From an uncultured Negativibacillus sp. (GTDB lineage Bacteria; Bacillota; Clostridia; Oscillospirales; Ruminococcaceae): a stretch of 48,838 nucleotides of DNA. This document shows positions 38,315-47,379 of the stretch, one piece after another. Each line of letters begins with the position of its first letter. Within the stretch, counting starts at the first letter, position 1. The position numbers and the translations under genes are program-made. The stretch is from contig NZ_CALXIN010000009.1 in NCBI RefSeq assembly GCF_944388365.1, positions 1-48,838 on the forward strand, given 5' to 3'. The notes beneath the pieces were generated by a model. That model was not told the origin of the DNA. It saw only the letters and a list, made by a program, of their open reading frames with translations, and ran no database searches.

Positions 38315-39776
38315 TATCAAAAATAAAAAGCTGAGAGACGACGAATTTTATAAAATCCGTAAAGAAGTTCTGGCAACATGGGAAACCGGTAAAGAGGTAG
38401 ACCTGGACGAAGCAATCGCTTACCACAAATCCCTGCCAGAGCACAAGATCTTCTCCAACAAGCTCAACAAAGCAAAGAAAGAGGGCAAGACCCTGGTTCA
38501 GCCAAGAGCTGGTGTTGGTCTGATCGAAAACCATATCGAACTGCTCAAACATCTGCAGGATGCCGGCGAGGCTGACCTGCTGCCAACCACCATCGACTCC
38601 TATACCCGTCAGAACCAGTATGAAAACTGTGCTGAAGGTATCCGTCGTGAAAAAGAAGGTATGGCAAACGGCAATTTCCATCCATTCCTCAACGGCTTCC
38701 CAGCAGTAAACCATGGTGTCAAAGGCTGCCGTCAGGTTGTTGATGCTTTGGACACCCCACTGCAGGTAAGACATGGTACACCTGATGCAAGACTGCTGAC
38801 CGAAATCGCTTACGCAGGCGGCTTTACCTCCTACGAAGGCGGCGGTATCTCCTACAACATTCCATACGCTAAAAATATTCCGATTGAGCAGACCATGTAT
38901 GACTGGCAGTACGTTGACCGTCTGACCGGTATCTATGAGGAAGCTGGCGTAGCCATCAACCGTGAGCCATACGGCCCTCTGACCGGCACTCTGGTTCCAC
39001 CATGTATCTCTCACTCGGTTGCAATTATCGAGGCTCTGGCTGCTGCTGAGCAGGGTGTTAAGAACATCACCGTTGGTTACGGCCAGCTGGGTAACCAGAT
39101 CCAGGACGTTGCTGCAATCAGAACCCTGCAGGAACTGACCGATGAGTACATGCACAAATTCGGTTACTACGATGTCAACATCACCACCGTATTCCATCAG
39201 TGGATGGGCGGCTTCCCAGCAGACGAAGCAAAAGCATTCGGCGTTATCTCCTGGGGTGCTGCTTGTGCTGCTCTGGCAAAAGCAACCAAGGTTATCGTTA
39301 AGACTCCTCACGAGGCTGCCGGCGTTCCAACCAAGGAAGCAAATGCACAGGGTCTGCGCTGCACCAAACAGCTGACCAACATGCTGGTTGACCAGGTTAC
39401 CGTTGGAAGCCGTATGGAGCATGAAAAAGAAGTTATCAAGGCAGAAACCAGATGCATCATGGACAAAGTTATCGCTCTGGGACATGGCGACATCATCTTG
39501 GGTGCAATCGCTGCAATCAATGCAGGCGTTATCGATATCCCATTCGGTCCTGCAAAATGCAACGCAGGCATCATGCTGCCAGCTCGTGACAACGGCGGCG
39601 CTGTTCGCATTCTGGAAACCGGCAACCTGCCATTCACCGACGATCTGAAGAAGTTCCACAGAGAAAAACTGGAAGAACGTGCAAAAGCTGAAAACCGTCA
39701 GGTATCCTTCCAGATGGTTATCGACGACGTTTATGCAATCAGCAAAGGTCGTCTGGTTGGCAGACCAAAATATTAA
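38301..39776 (+). CDS. glmE: Glutamate mutase epsilon subunit (methylaspartate mutase E)
   Basis: This 491-residue TIM-barrel subunit binds glutamate and generates the radical with adenosylcobalamin. Typical segments are [78 protein letters not shown] (arginine claw region) and [14 protein letters not shown]. The length matches characterised enzymes. Codon choice is strongly biased (many GTT, CCA and AAA), suggesting high expression. The ribosome site AAGGAG lies within glmL. Confidence 0.97.
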   Translation: MEMIDIKNKKLRDDEFYKIRKEVLATWETGKEVDLDEAIAYHKSLPEHKIFSNKLNKAKKEGKTLVQPRAGVGLIENHIELLKHLQDAGEADLLPTTIDSYTRQNQYENCAEGIRREKEGMANGNFHPFLNGFPAVNHGVKGCRQVVDALDTPLQVRHGTPDARLLTEIAYAGGFTSYEGGGISYNIPYAKNIPIEQTMYDWQYVDRLTGIYEEAGVAINREPYGPLTGTLVPPCISHSVAIIEALAAAEQGVKNITVGYGQLGNQIQDVAAIRTLQELTDEYMHKFGYYDVNITTVFHQWMGGFPADEAKAFGVISWGAACAALAKATKVIVKTPHEAAGVPTKEANAQGLRCTKQLTNMLVDQVTVGSRMEHEKEVIKAETRCIMDKVIALGHGDIILGAIAAINAGVIDIPFGPAKCNAGIMLPARDNGGAVRILETGNLPFTDDLKKFHREKLEERAKAENRQVSFQMVIDDVYAISKGRLVGRPKY

Positions 39777-39847
39777 TCCATACCGTCAGCAGACGGCAAA
39801 AGCCGTTTTCTGAACATAGATTGCCATACGGTGATTGAGAATGAAAT

Positions 39848-39881
39848 ACCCAAAGGGGGCACGCTTTTGCCCCTTTGGGTT
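39848..39881 (+). other. Intercistronic hairpin between glmE and mal
   Basis: ACCCAAAGGGGGCA pairs with TGCCCCTTTGGGT across a 6-base loop, with one bulged G. No T-run follows, so it may protect or process the mRNA instead of ending it. Confidence 0.65.
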
Positions 39882-39904
39882 AAATAAGAAGGGAGATTTT
39901 TAAA

Positions 39905-41152
39905 ATGAAAATCGTAGACGTAGTATGCGCACCAGGCCGTACAGGTTTCTTCTTTGACGACCAGAAAGCAATCAAAGCCGGAGCAGTTTCTGATGGCGCT
40001 GCTTACTTTGGCGACACAATGACTCCAGGCTTCAAATCCATCCGTCAGGCTGGCGAATCCATCTCGGTTATGCTGGTTCTGGAAGATGGTCAGGTTGCAT
40101 GGGGCGACTGTGCAGCAGTTCAGTACTCCGGTGCAGGCGGCCGTGACCCTCTGTTCCTGGCAGAAGATTTCATTCCGGTTATCGACAAATACATCAAACC
40201 TGCTCTGGTAGGTAAAGAAGCAGACAACTTCAGAGAGCTGACCAAGATGATGGAAGCAATCGAAGTTGACGGCAAGAGACTGCATACCGCAATCCGTTAC
40301 GGCGTTTCCCAGGCAATTCTGGATGCTGTTGCAAAATCCAGCAAACGTCTGATGAGCGAAGTTGTTGCTGACGAATACGGCACAACCGTTTCCGAGACTC
40401 CAATTCCGATCTTCACCCAGTCCGGTGACAACAGATATGAAAACGCTGACAAGATGATCCTCAAAGGCGCTGCAATCCTGCCACACGCACTGATCAACAA
40501 CGTAGAGACCAAACTGGGCCGCGACGGTTCCAAGCTCAAAGAGTACGTTTGCTGGCTGCGTGACCGTATCCTCAAACTGCGCACCGATGAGTCCTACTGC
40601 CCAATCTTCCACATCGACGTATATGGAACCATTGGTCAGGCATTCGGCGACGAGAACTACAAAGCAATGGCAGATTACCTGGCAGAGCTCGAAGAAGCTG
40701 CTAAACCATTCCACCTGAGAATCGAAGGCCCAATGGATGCAGGCGAAAGAGAAAAACAGATGCTCTGCCTGAAAGGTCTGAGAGAAGAAGTTGACAGACG
40801 TGGCATCAATGTTGAGCTGGTTGCTGACGAATGGTGCAACACTCTGGAAGATGTTATCTACTTCTGCGACAACAAAGCAGGCCACATGGCTCAGATCAAG
40901 ACCCCAGACCTCGGCGGTATCAACAATACCATCGAAGCAGTTCTGTACTGTAAAGATCATGGCTTCGGCGCATACCAGGGCGGTACCTGCAACGAGACAG
41001 ACCGTTCCTGCCAGGTTTGCGTAGACTGCGCTATGGCTACAAAACCAGACCAGATCCTTGCAAAACCAGGTATGGGTGTTGACGAAGGTTACATGATCGT
41101 TTACAACGAGATGAACCGTGTTCTCGCTCTGAGAAAAGCAAAAAAATGCTAA
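39905..41152 (+). CDS. mal: Methylaspartate ammonia-lyase
   Basis: This 415-residue enolase-superfamily enzyme removes ammonia from (2S,3S)-3-methylaspartate to give mesaconate. The catalytic lysine is in MAQIKTPDLGGI (about residue 332, matching Lys331 of studied enzymes) and the opposite base is a His in ILPHALINN. Mg ligands lie in FHIDVYGT, RIEGPMD and ELVADEWCN. The length is normal. The start follows AGAAGGGAG. Confidence 0.97.
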   Translation: MKIVDVVCAPGRTGFFFDDQKAIKAGAVSDGAAYFGDTMTPGFKSIRQAGESISVMLVLEDGQVAWGDCAAVQYSGAGGRDPLFLAEDFIPVIDKYIKPALVGKEADNFRELTKMMEAIEVDGKRLHTAIRYGVSQAILDAVAKSSKRLMSEVVADEYGTTVSETPIPIFTQSGDNRYENADKMILKGAAILPHALINNVETKLGRDGSKLKEYVCWLRDRILKLRTDESYCPIFHIDVYGTIGQAFGDENYKAMADYLAELEEAAKPFHLRIEGPMDAGEREKQMLCLKGLREEVDRRGINVELVADEWCNTLEDVIYFCDNKAGHMAQIKTPDLGGINNTIEAVLYCKDHGFGAYQGGTCNETDRSCQVCVDCAMATKPDQILAKPGMGVDEGYMIVYNEMNRVLALRKAKKC

Positions 41153-41187
41153 GCTGCATCACGCAGATAGCTTGATAATCTGAGATG

Positions 41188-41218
41188 GGATAGGGATTCT
41201 GGCACAGAATCCCTATCC
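41188..41218 (+). other. Intercistronic hairpin after mal
   Basis: GGATAGGGATTCTG and its exact complement form a 14-bp stem with a 3-base loop as written. No T-run follows. It lies 35 bp after mal and 34 bp before the next gene. Confidence 0.7.
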
Positions 41219-41252
41219 GCGTATTAAACGATACAGGACAGGGGGGCATATC

Positions 41253-42230
41253 ATGTCGTACATCAGCCATTTGTACAGTATCTATTTTGCACCTAGAGGA
41301 AATGGACGTATGGCCGAGCTGGGAATGCAGATTGCCCAGCAGTATTTGAGACCGAGCGACAAACTGATCGGTGTCATTGGAGATGCAGGTTCGGGAAAGA
41401 GCATGCTGGTAAAGGGAATGTTCCCGGGCTTGGAGCTGACAAATGACGACGAAGGAGTCAATGTTCGCCCTCTGCCGCTGCTGGAGATGCTGGATGACCC
41501 GCTGGGAATGGGAAGCATCAGCAAGAAAGGATTTTCCCTGTTTGCAACACCGCACACCTATCACCTTGATATCCGTTTTGAACAGGGCTTTACCCAGTGT
41601 CCGGAACTGGCCAGAGCGATCATGGCGGCGATCAAAAAAGGAAAGCGTGTCGTAGTGGAACATTTCGATCTGGTGTATCCTTTCCTGAAAAGGGAGGAGA
41701 GCGAACTGCCGGTCAACGCCGATCTGATGGTTGGCGTCGGTGAAGAAGTCATCGTCACAAGACCGGACCTGTTTGGCCCGATTCCACAGGACATTGCCAA
41801 CATCGTTTTCAAGTCGATCCGTTACCGCAAGATGGTCCATTCTGCGGAGGATATCACCGGTTACTTCCTCTCGCATGGACGGCCGGAAACCTATGAGCAC
41901 GCGGATGTAAAACATGGCTTTGTACTGTGTTTCAAGGAAAAACCGATCGTTTCGCTCAGTGCGATTGAAGATAAGGTCAATGCGGTCATCGAACAGGATA
42001 TTCCGATTTCCTTCCACGATGATGAACACATCAACATTGGTGACATTGTCTATGCATGTACAGCCCCGCGCAATCATGTTCGCAGCACCGGTGAAATCGA
42101 AGGCTTTACCCTGATTAAGGATATTCCATACGATCCGGTAAGAAAATGTTATCTGATCGTTGGACTGGTTGGTCAGAAGGAAGCACCGAAGATTGGCGCG
42201 GATATCGACAAGATCGAACGAATCTATTAA
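41253..42230 (+). CDS. Uncharacterised P-loop protein of the methylaspartate cluster
   Basis: This 325-residue protein has a Walker A motif GVIGDAGSGKS near residues 40-50 and an AlaX-like His-containing element (VVVEHFDLVYPFL; ISFHDDEHINIGDIVYACTAPRNHV). Proteins like it are annotated in databases as having an alanyl-tRNA synthetase second additional domain, from memory. They appear next to glutamate mutase genes, but no function is known to me. A role in cofactor or enzyme maintenance is a guess. The ATG follows GGGGGG-type purines at about 41241-41246. Confidence 0.65.
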   Translation: MSYISHLYSIYFAPRGNGRMAELGMQIAQQYLRPSDKLIGVIGDAGSGKSMLVKGMFPGLELTNDDEGVNVRPLPLLEMLDDPLGMGSISKKGFSLFATPHTYHLDIRFEQGFTQCPELARAIMAAIKKGKRVVVEHFDLVYPFLKREESELPVNADLMVGVGEEVIVTRPDLFGPIPQDIANIVFKSIRYRKMVHSAEDITGYFLSHGRPETYEHADVKHGFVLCFKEKPIVSLSAIEDKVNAVIEQDIPISFHDDEHINIGDIVYACTAPRNHVRSTGEIEGFTLIKDIPYDPVRKCYLIVGLVGQKEAPKIGADIDKIERIY

Positions 42231-42305
42231 CAGAAACGGGACAAAGGCTGCACACAATTTCAGGTGCGGCCTTTCTTGTCTGGATTTCAGAAGGGAATGT
42301 TTGTT

Positions 42306-42842
42306 ATGCAGAAAGGTTGTATCCAGCTTTATTACGGAGATGGCAAGGGCAAAACGACCGCAGCCATCGGTCAGATTGTTCGCTGTGTAGGTCACGGTTT
42401 TAAGGTGCTGGTCTATCAGTTCCTCAAAGAGCCAAACAGCGGCGAGGTCAGTGTCATCAAATCGCTGCCAGGGGTGGAGTACATCGAAAACGAAGGTCCA
42501 ATCCCGTTTATGTTTAACCTGACACCGGAACAGCAGGAATTTTACAAGGAAAAATTCCAGAAAAAATTTGATGAGGTCAGAGAAAAATATTTCTCGGGCG
42601 AGTATGATCTGGTTGTGCTGGATGAGGTGATCGACGCTTACAACCTCGGCACCATTCCAAAGGAGCAGCTGCACGAGATGATGGACAAGCGACCGGAAGG
42701 CACCGAGCTGGTCATCACCGGTCACCAGTATGGAATGGACATCAGCGAGCTGACCAATCGTGCAGATTATGTCACCAAGTTTGTCAAGGAAAAACATCCC
42801 TTTGACCTTGGTATGCCATGCAGAAAAGGCATTGAAGAATAA
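42306..42842 (+). CDS. cobA: Cob(I)alamin adenosyltransferase (CobA/BtuR type)
   Basis: This 178-residue enzyme adenosylates cob(I)alamin to make adenosylcobalamin, the cofactor of glutamate mutase encoded in the same operon. The P-loop is YYGDGKGKTTAAIG (residues 9-22); LVVLDEVIDAYNLG and LVITGHQYG follow, typical of BtuR. The ATG at 42306 is chosen since an ATG at 42297 sits too close to the AAGGGA site. A weak hairpin lies upstream at about 42243-42276. Confidence 0.93.
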   Translation: MQKGCIQLYYGDGKGKTTAAIGQIVRCVGHGFKVLVYQFLKEPNSGEVSVIKSLPGVEYIENEGPIPFMFNLTPEQQEFYKEKFQKKFDEVREKYFSGEYDLVVLDEVIDAYNLGTIPKEQLHEMMDKRPEGTELVITGHQYGMDISELTNRADYVTKFVKEKHPFDLGMPCRKGIEE

Positions 42843-42893
42843 AGTCCCTTTGGACATCGTCCAGATTTCCAAATTTCTCGGAAAGGATGTAGC

Positions 42894-43166
42894 ATGAACA
42901 TGAAAATCACAACAAGCGCGGTCGCAGGCACTCTGGAGTCCAGCGACGTGTATGTCAAGGTAGAACCTTGTGACAAACTGGAGATCGAGATTGAATCGGT
43001 GGTTTATAACCAGTTTGCAGAGGAAATCAAAAAGAGCATCATGGAAGTTGTTGAGGAGCTGGGTGTTGACAGCGGCAAAATCTCCATCAACGACAAAGGA
43101 GCCATCGACTGTGTCATTAAAGCGCGTGTAGAAACCGCCATCAAGAGAGCAGGAGGGGAAAACTAA
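42894..43166 (+). CDS. citD: Citramalate/citrate lyase acyl carrier protein (gamma subunit)
   Basis: This 90-residue acyl carrier protein has the prosthetic-group serine in AGTLESSDVYV (about Ser14-15), where a phosphoribosyl-dephospho-CoA arm is attached. The rest matches CitD (LEIEIESVVYNQFAEEI). In this operon it most likely belongs to citramalate lyase. The start follows GAAAGGA. The stop overlaps the citE start by 1 base. Confidence 0.95.
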   Translation: MNMKITTSAVAGTLESSDVYVKVEPCDKLEIEIESVVYNQFAEEIKKSIMEVVEELGVDSGKISINDKGAIDCVIKARVETAIKRAGGEN

Positions 43167-44047
43167 TGAGAAGATCCATGTTATTTATCCCTGGCAACAC
43201 TCCAAACCTGCTGATGAACGGTGACGTTCTGGGCGCCGACAGCATTATCCTCGACCTGGAGGACGCTGTTTCTCCGGCAGAAAAGGATTCTGCCCGTATT
43301 CTGGTTCGTAACGCGCTCAAATCGCTGCACTACAAAGGCTGCGAAATCATCATCCGTATCAATCCGGTTGAAACCGACTACTGGACCCATGACCTGGATG
43401 AGATCATTCCGCTCAAACCAAATATGATTATGCCTCCAAAGGTAAGCTGCGCACAGGATGTAAAGACCGTTTCCGAATACATCGCAAAGCTGGAGGAAAA
43501 ATGCGGATTTGAAAAGAACACCGTCAAGCTGATTCCTCTGATTGAAACAGCAATGGGCGTTGAAAATGCTTTCCAGATCGCTTCTGCCGACGAGAGAGTT
43601 GCAGCGCTGTTCCTGGGCGGCGAGGACCTCACCGCTGACCTGCGCTGCAAGAGAACCAAAGAGGGCAACGAAATCTTCTATGCCCGCACCAGACTGGTTT
43701 GTGCAGCTCGTGCCTGCGGCGTCGATGTCTACGACACACCATTCACTGATGTCGACGATATTGATGGTCTGTACACCGATGCACAGTTTGCAAAATCCCT
43801 GGGCTTCTCCGGCAAGGCTTCGATCTCTCCAAGACACGTTGAGGGCATCAATGAGGTGTTCAGCCCAACACAGGCCGAAATCGACTATGCGCATGAAGTC
43901 ATGGAGACCATCCGCATCGCCAAGGAACAGGGCAAGGGCGTTGTATCGCTCAGAGGCAAGATGATCGACGCTCCAATCGTAGAGCGTGCAAGACAGGTCA
44001 TCGAGATGGAAAAAGCGATGTTTGGAGGCACAGAAGACGATGAGTAA
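43166..44047 (+). CDS. citE: Citramalate/citrate lyase beta subunit
   Basis: This 293-residue TIM-barrel lyase subunit cleaves the acyl-ACP ester. Motifs are RRSMLFIPGNTPNLL, SIILDLEDAVSPAEKD (metal Asp/Glu), IRINPVET, LIPLIETAMGVENAF and LGGEDLTADL, all typical of CitE. Given glutamate mutase and methylaspartase upstream, the substrate is expected to be (S)-citramalyl-ACP, giving pyruvate and acetyl-ACP. It overlaps citF by 8 bp. Confidence 0.95.
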   Translation: MRRSMLFIPGNTPNLLMNGDVLGADSIILDLEDAVSPAEKDSARILVRNALKSLHYKGCEIIIRINPVETDYWTHDLDEIIPLKPNMIMPPKVSCAQDVKTVSEYIAKLEEKCGFEKNTVKLIPLIETAMGVENAFQIASADERVAALFLGGEDLTADLRCKRTKEGNEIFYARTRLVCAARACGVDVYDTPFTDVDDIDGLYTDAQFAKSLGFSGKASISPRHVEGINEVFSPTQAEIDYAHEVMETIRIAKEQGKGVVSLRGKMIDAPIVERARQVIEMEKAMFGGTEDDE

Positions 44048-45452
44048 GTTAGTAGCATCTATCAAAGAAGCAATCGAACAGTGTGGATTGAAGGATGGCA
44101 TGACCATCTCGTTCCACCATCACATGAGAAACGGCGACTATGTGCTGAACATGGTGCTGGATCAGATCGCAAAGATGGGCTTCAAAAACCTGACTGTCAA
44201 TGCAAGCTCTATTTTTGATGTTCATGAGCCAATTATCGAACACATCAAAAACGGCGTTGTCACCGGCATCGAGTGCAACTACATGGGCGCAAAGGTCGGC
44301 AAGGCAATCTCTGAGGGTATCATGGACAAACCGGTTGTTTTCCGCAGCCACGGCGGCCGTGCTTCCGATATGGAAAAAGGCACCTCGGTGATCGACATTG
44401 CCTTCATCGCAGCTCCTACCTCCGATGACATGGGCAACTGCACCGGTAAAGTCGGCAAATCTGCCTGCGGTTCCATCGGCTATGCTTTTGCTGATGCCAT
44501 GAACGCAAAGAAGGTTGTTGTTATCACCGATAACCTGGTAGAGTATCCGCTGGTTGACTTCTCGATTCCAGAAGTTTACGTCGACTGCGTTGTCGCTGTT
44601 GACCAGATCGGCGATCCTGCAGGTATCGTTTCCGGTACCACCAAGATCACCCGTGACCCAGTTGGTCTGAAGATGGCAAGCTATGCGGCAAAGGTTATCG
44701 AAGCATCCGGTCTGCTCAAAGACGGCTTCTCCTTCCAGACCGGTGCAGGCGGCGCAACGCTGGCTACCGCAAAATATGTCAAAGAGATGATGCTGGAAAA
44801 AGGCATTCAGGGCAGCTACGGCATGGGCGGTATCACCGGATACATGGTTGACATGCTCCAGGAAGGCTGCTTCAAAGCGCTGCTGGACGTTCAGTGCTTC
44901 GACCTGAAAGCAGTTGAGTCGATCCGCACCAATCCAAAGCACATGGAAGTTTCTGCAACCCAGTATGCAGGTGTCAGCGGCAAGAGCGCCGGCGTTGACA
45001 ATCTGGACGTTGTACTGCTGGGTGCAACCCAGGTTGACCTTGACTTTAACGTCAACGTACATACCGACTCCAACGGCTACATCATGGGCGGTTCCGGAGG
45101 CCACTGCGACACCGCAGCAGGTGCAAAACTGGCGATCATCATCGCTCCGCTGACCCGTGCTAGACTGCCGCTGGTTGTAGACAGATGTCTGTGCATCTCC
45201 ACCCCGGGCAAGACCGTCGATGTTGTTGTTACCCAGAGAGGTATCGCAGTCAACACTGCAGGCGGCAAGAATCAGGAACTCAAACAGAAACTGATCGACG
45301 CCAAACTGCCGGTTGTTGAGATTGCTGACCTCAAACGGATGGGCGAGGAGCTGGCTGGCGTACCGAAGCCAATCAAGATGGGCGACAAAGTCGTAGCGAA
45401 GGTTATTTACCGCGACGGAACCCTGCTGGATGAAATCCACTCGGTAAAATAA
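44040..45452 (+). CDS. citF: Citramalate/citrate lyase alpha subunit
   Basis: This 470-residue subunit exchanges acetyl for the substrate on the acyl carrier protein. It starts SKLVASIKEAIEQCGLKDGMTISFHHHMRNGDYVLNMV and has GSYGMGGITGYMVDMLQEG and GGSGGHCDTAAGAKL, typical of CitF. It is about 40 residues shorter at the N-terminus than E. coli CitF. It is the last gene before a strong terminator, and the ATG lies within the citE end. Confidence 0.95.
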   Translation: MSKLVASIKEAIEQCGLKDGMTISFHHHMRNGDYVLNMVLDQIAKMGFKNLTVNASSIFDVHEPIIEHIKNGVVTGIECNYMGAKVGKAISEGIMDKPVVFRSHGGRASDMEKGTSVIDIAFIAAPTSDDMGNCTGKVGKSACGSIGYAFADAMNAKKVVVITDNLVEYPLVDFSIPEVYVDCVVAVDQIGDPAGIVSGTTKITRDPVGLKMASYAAKVIEASGLLKDGFSFQTGAGGATLATAKYVKEMMLEKGIQGSYGMGGITGYMVDMLQEGCFKALLDVQCFDLKAVESIRTNPKHMEVSATQYAGVSGKSAGVDNLDVVLLGATQVDLDFNVNVHTDSNGYIMGGSGGHCDTAAGAKLAIIIAPLTRARLPLVVDRCLCISTPGKTVDVVVTQRGIAVNTAGGKNQELKQKLIDAKLPVVEIADLKRMGEELAGVPKPIKMGDKVVAKVIYRDGTLLDEIHSVK

Positions 45453-45547
45453 AAGGATGGTCTGCTCTGTGAAGAGCTCTGGAAAGACAGGGGAAAACAT
45501 CAGGGCAGAAAAATAGATAAAACACATCTGTCCGTACAGGACGATCA

Positions 45548-45581
45548 AAAACCTCCGTTTCAGCGATGAAACGGAGGTTTT
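45548..45581 (+). terminator. Terminator of the glutamate-fermentation operon
   Basis: A perfect 15-bp stem (AAAACCTCCGTTTCA with its complement) has a GCGA tetraloop and T residues after it, 95 bp beyond citF. Confidence 0.93.
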
Positions 45582-45661
45582 TCCACGTTATGAGAAAAGT
45601 TCGTGGAAAGAAAGAGGGCGGGAGGGCAGATTTTTCTCTTTAAAACAAGACGGGAAAAGGG

Positions 45662-45667
45662 TATAAT
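45662..45667 (+). promoter_or_regulatory. -10 box before the metallo-hydrolase/citC/citXG genes
   Basis: TATAAT is perfect; the -35 (TTTAAA at 17-bp spacing) is poor. It lies 43 bp upstream of the start and would separate the activation genes from the main operon. Confidence 0.55.
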
Positions 45668-45709
45668 AGAACAATAAAGAGCAAAATAATAGGTAAAGGA
45701 TGGTGTTTT

Positions 45710-46300
45710 ATGACAACGTTTTTGTATCAGGGACATGGCAGCTTTCGACTGGTTACCGACCAGGGAACGGTCGTTTACATCGACCCATTTGCAGGGGAAG
45801 GCTACGACCTGCCTGCCGATCTGGTGCTGGTTTCCCATGAGCACGGCGACCACAATCAGGTGGGACTGGTGCAGCTGAAGCCGGACGGACGTGTGCTTCG
45901 TGCAGCGGACTTTCTGCGCGGTGGAAGCTACGGCAGCGTGCAGCAAAATGATGTGCTGGTGCAAAGCTGTGCTGCCTACAACAAGAATCATCCCAAATCT
46001 TCCTGTGTAGGCTTTGTCCTCAGCGCAGGAGGCAAAAAGCTGTATCTTGCCTGTGACACCTCCGAGACCGAGGAGATGAAGACGCTGGCGGACGAGCATC
46101 TGGACTATGCCTTTTTGCCGATCGACGGCATCTATAACATGGATGCGAAGGAAGCAGCACACTGCGCCAAGATCATCGGCGCAAAACAGAATGTGCCGGT
46201 ACATATGAAGCCAGGAGAACTGTTCTCGCAGCAGATGGCGGAGAGCTTTGATGCAGACAACCGCCTGATTGTAAAGCCAGGACAGACAATCTGCTGGTAA
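45710..46300 (+). CDS. MBL-fold metal-dependent hydrolase (UlaG-like)
   Basis: This 196-residue cytoplasmic protein of the metallo-beta-lactamase fold starts TTFLYQGHGSFRLVTDQGTVVYIDPFAGEGYDLPADLVLVSHEHGDHNQ. The metal motif is SHEHGDHN, with a later Asp in LACDTSETEEM and a final His in VPVHMKPGE. It is short for the group. The substrate is unknown. It lies between the lyase operon and citC, 32 bp ahead of citC, so it is probably co-transcribed with the lyase-activation genes. Confidence 0.85.
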   Translation: MTTFLYQGHGSFRLVTDQGTVVYIDPFAGEGYDLPADLVLVSHEHGDHNQVGLVQLKPDGRVLRAADFLRGGSYGSVQQNDVLVQSCAAYNKNHPKSSCVGFVLSAGGKKLYLACDTSETEEMKTLADEHLDYAFLPIDGIYNMDAKEAAHCAKIIGAKQNVPVHMKPGELFSQQMAESFDADNRLIVKPGQTICW

Positions 46301-46332
46301 TAAACCAACAACGGATAAAGTGAGGAAGGTCA

Positions 46333-47379
46333 ATGGAATACAGCCAGTTTTATGAGGAGTTCGGCGCGCCGTTTACCGGCAGAAAGAAAAAACGTCTGGA
46401 AGAATTTTTGCATCGGATGGAACTGCAATATGATACCGGCGTGGAATATACCGTCAATCTGGTCACCCAGGAGGGAGAAATCGCTGCGACCGGTTCGCTT
46501 GAACACAATGTGCTCAAGTGTGTGGCAGTGGATGACCGTTATCAGGGGATGGGTCTGTCCTCCCGCGTGGTCACTCTGCTGTTAAACCACGCCAATGAAC
46601 AGGGAGAGCATCACCTCTTTGTGTTTACCAAGCCCAAAAATATCGCGATGTTTTCCGATTTGGGCTTCTATCCAATCATTCAGACCAAGGATGTCCTACT
46701 GATGGAAAACGTGCGCGATGGTATCCGCCAGTATGTCGCACAGCTGGACCGCCCGCAGATGCCGGTGAAAACGGTGGGCGCAATCGTTGCAAACTGCAAT
46801 CCGTTCACCAACGGCCACCGCTATCTGATTGAAACTGCCGCTGCCCAGTGCGACGCACTGCATCTGTTCGTGCTGTCCGAGGACCGCAGTACCTTTCCGG
46901 CGGCGGTACGCTACCAACTGGTTAAGGAAGGAATCCAGGGCATCGACAACGTAATTCTGCACCAGACCTCCGATTATCTGATTTCCTCGGCGGTGTTCCC
47001 GACCTATTTTATCAAGGAACAGGGCCGCGCTGAACAGATCAACTGTGAATTAGACCTGCGTATCTTCTGCGAATATTTTGCCAAAGAGCTGAACATCACC
47101 CGTCGCTTTGTGGGAACCGAGCCGTTTTGTCCGGTGACCAGCGCCTACAATCGGGAGATGAAGAGGATTCTTTCCGAGTATCACATCGAGGTAGTGGAGA
47201 TTCCCCGCAAAAAACAGGACGAGGTGGAGATCAGCGCCTCCAAGGTCAGAGCGTGCATGATCGAAGGCGACTATGACACCATCCGACGCATCGTACCGGA
47301 GAGTACGCTGCGCTATCTGCTCAGCGACGATGGACAAAAGCTGGCTGCACGGATGCGGGAGGAGAACCACAAGGCATGA
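46333..47379 (+). CDS. citC: Citrate (citramalate) lyase acetate:ACP ligase
   Basis: This 348-residue enzyme acetylates the prosthetic-group thiol of the lyase carrier protein using ATP and acetate, switching the lyase on. An N-terminal GNAT-like domain (VLKCVAVDDRYQGMGLSSRVV) is followed by a nucleotidyltransferase domain with GAIVANCNPFTNGHRYLIE (TNGH motif) and ISASKVRACM. The length is typical. It overlaps citXG by 4 bp. Confidence 0.95.
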   Translation: MEYSQFYEEFGAPFTGRKKKRLEEFLHRMELQYDTGVEYTVNLVTQEGEIAATGSLEHNVLKCVAVDDRYQGMGLSSRVVTLLLNHANEQGEHHLFVFTKPKNIAMFSDLGFYPIIQTKDVLLMENVRDGIRQYVAQLDRPQMPVKTVGAIVANCNPFTNGHRYLIETAAAQCDALHLFVLSEDRSTFPAAVRYQLVKEGIQGIDNVILHQTSDYLISSAVFPTYFIKEQGRAEQINCELDLRIFCEYFAKELNITRRFVGTEPFCPVTSAYNREMKRILSEYHIEVVEIPRKKQDEVEISASKVRACMIEGDYDTIRRIVPESTLRYLLSDDGQKLAARMREENHKA

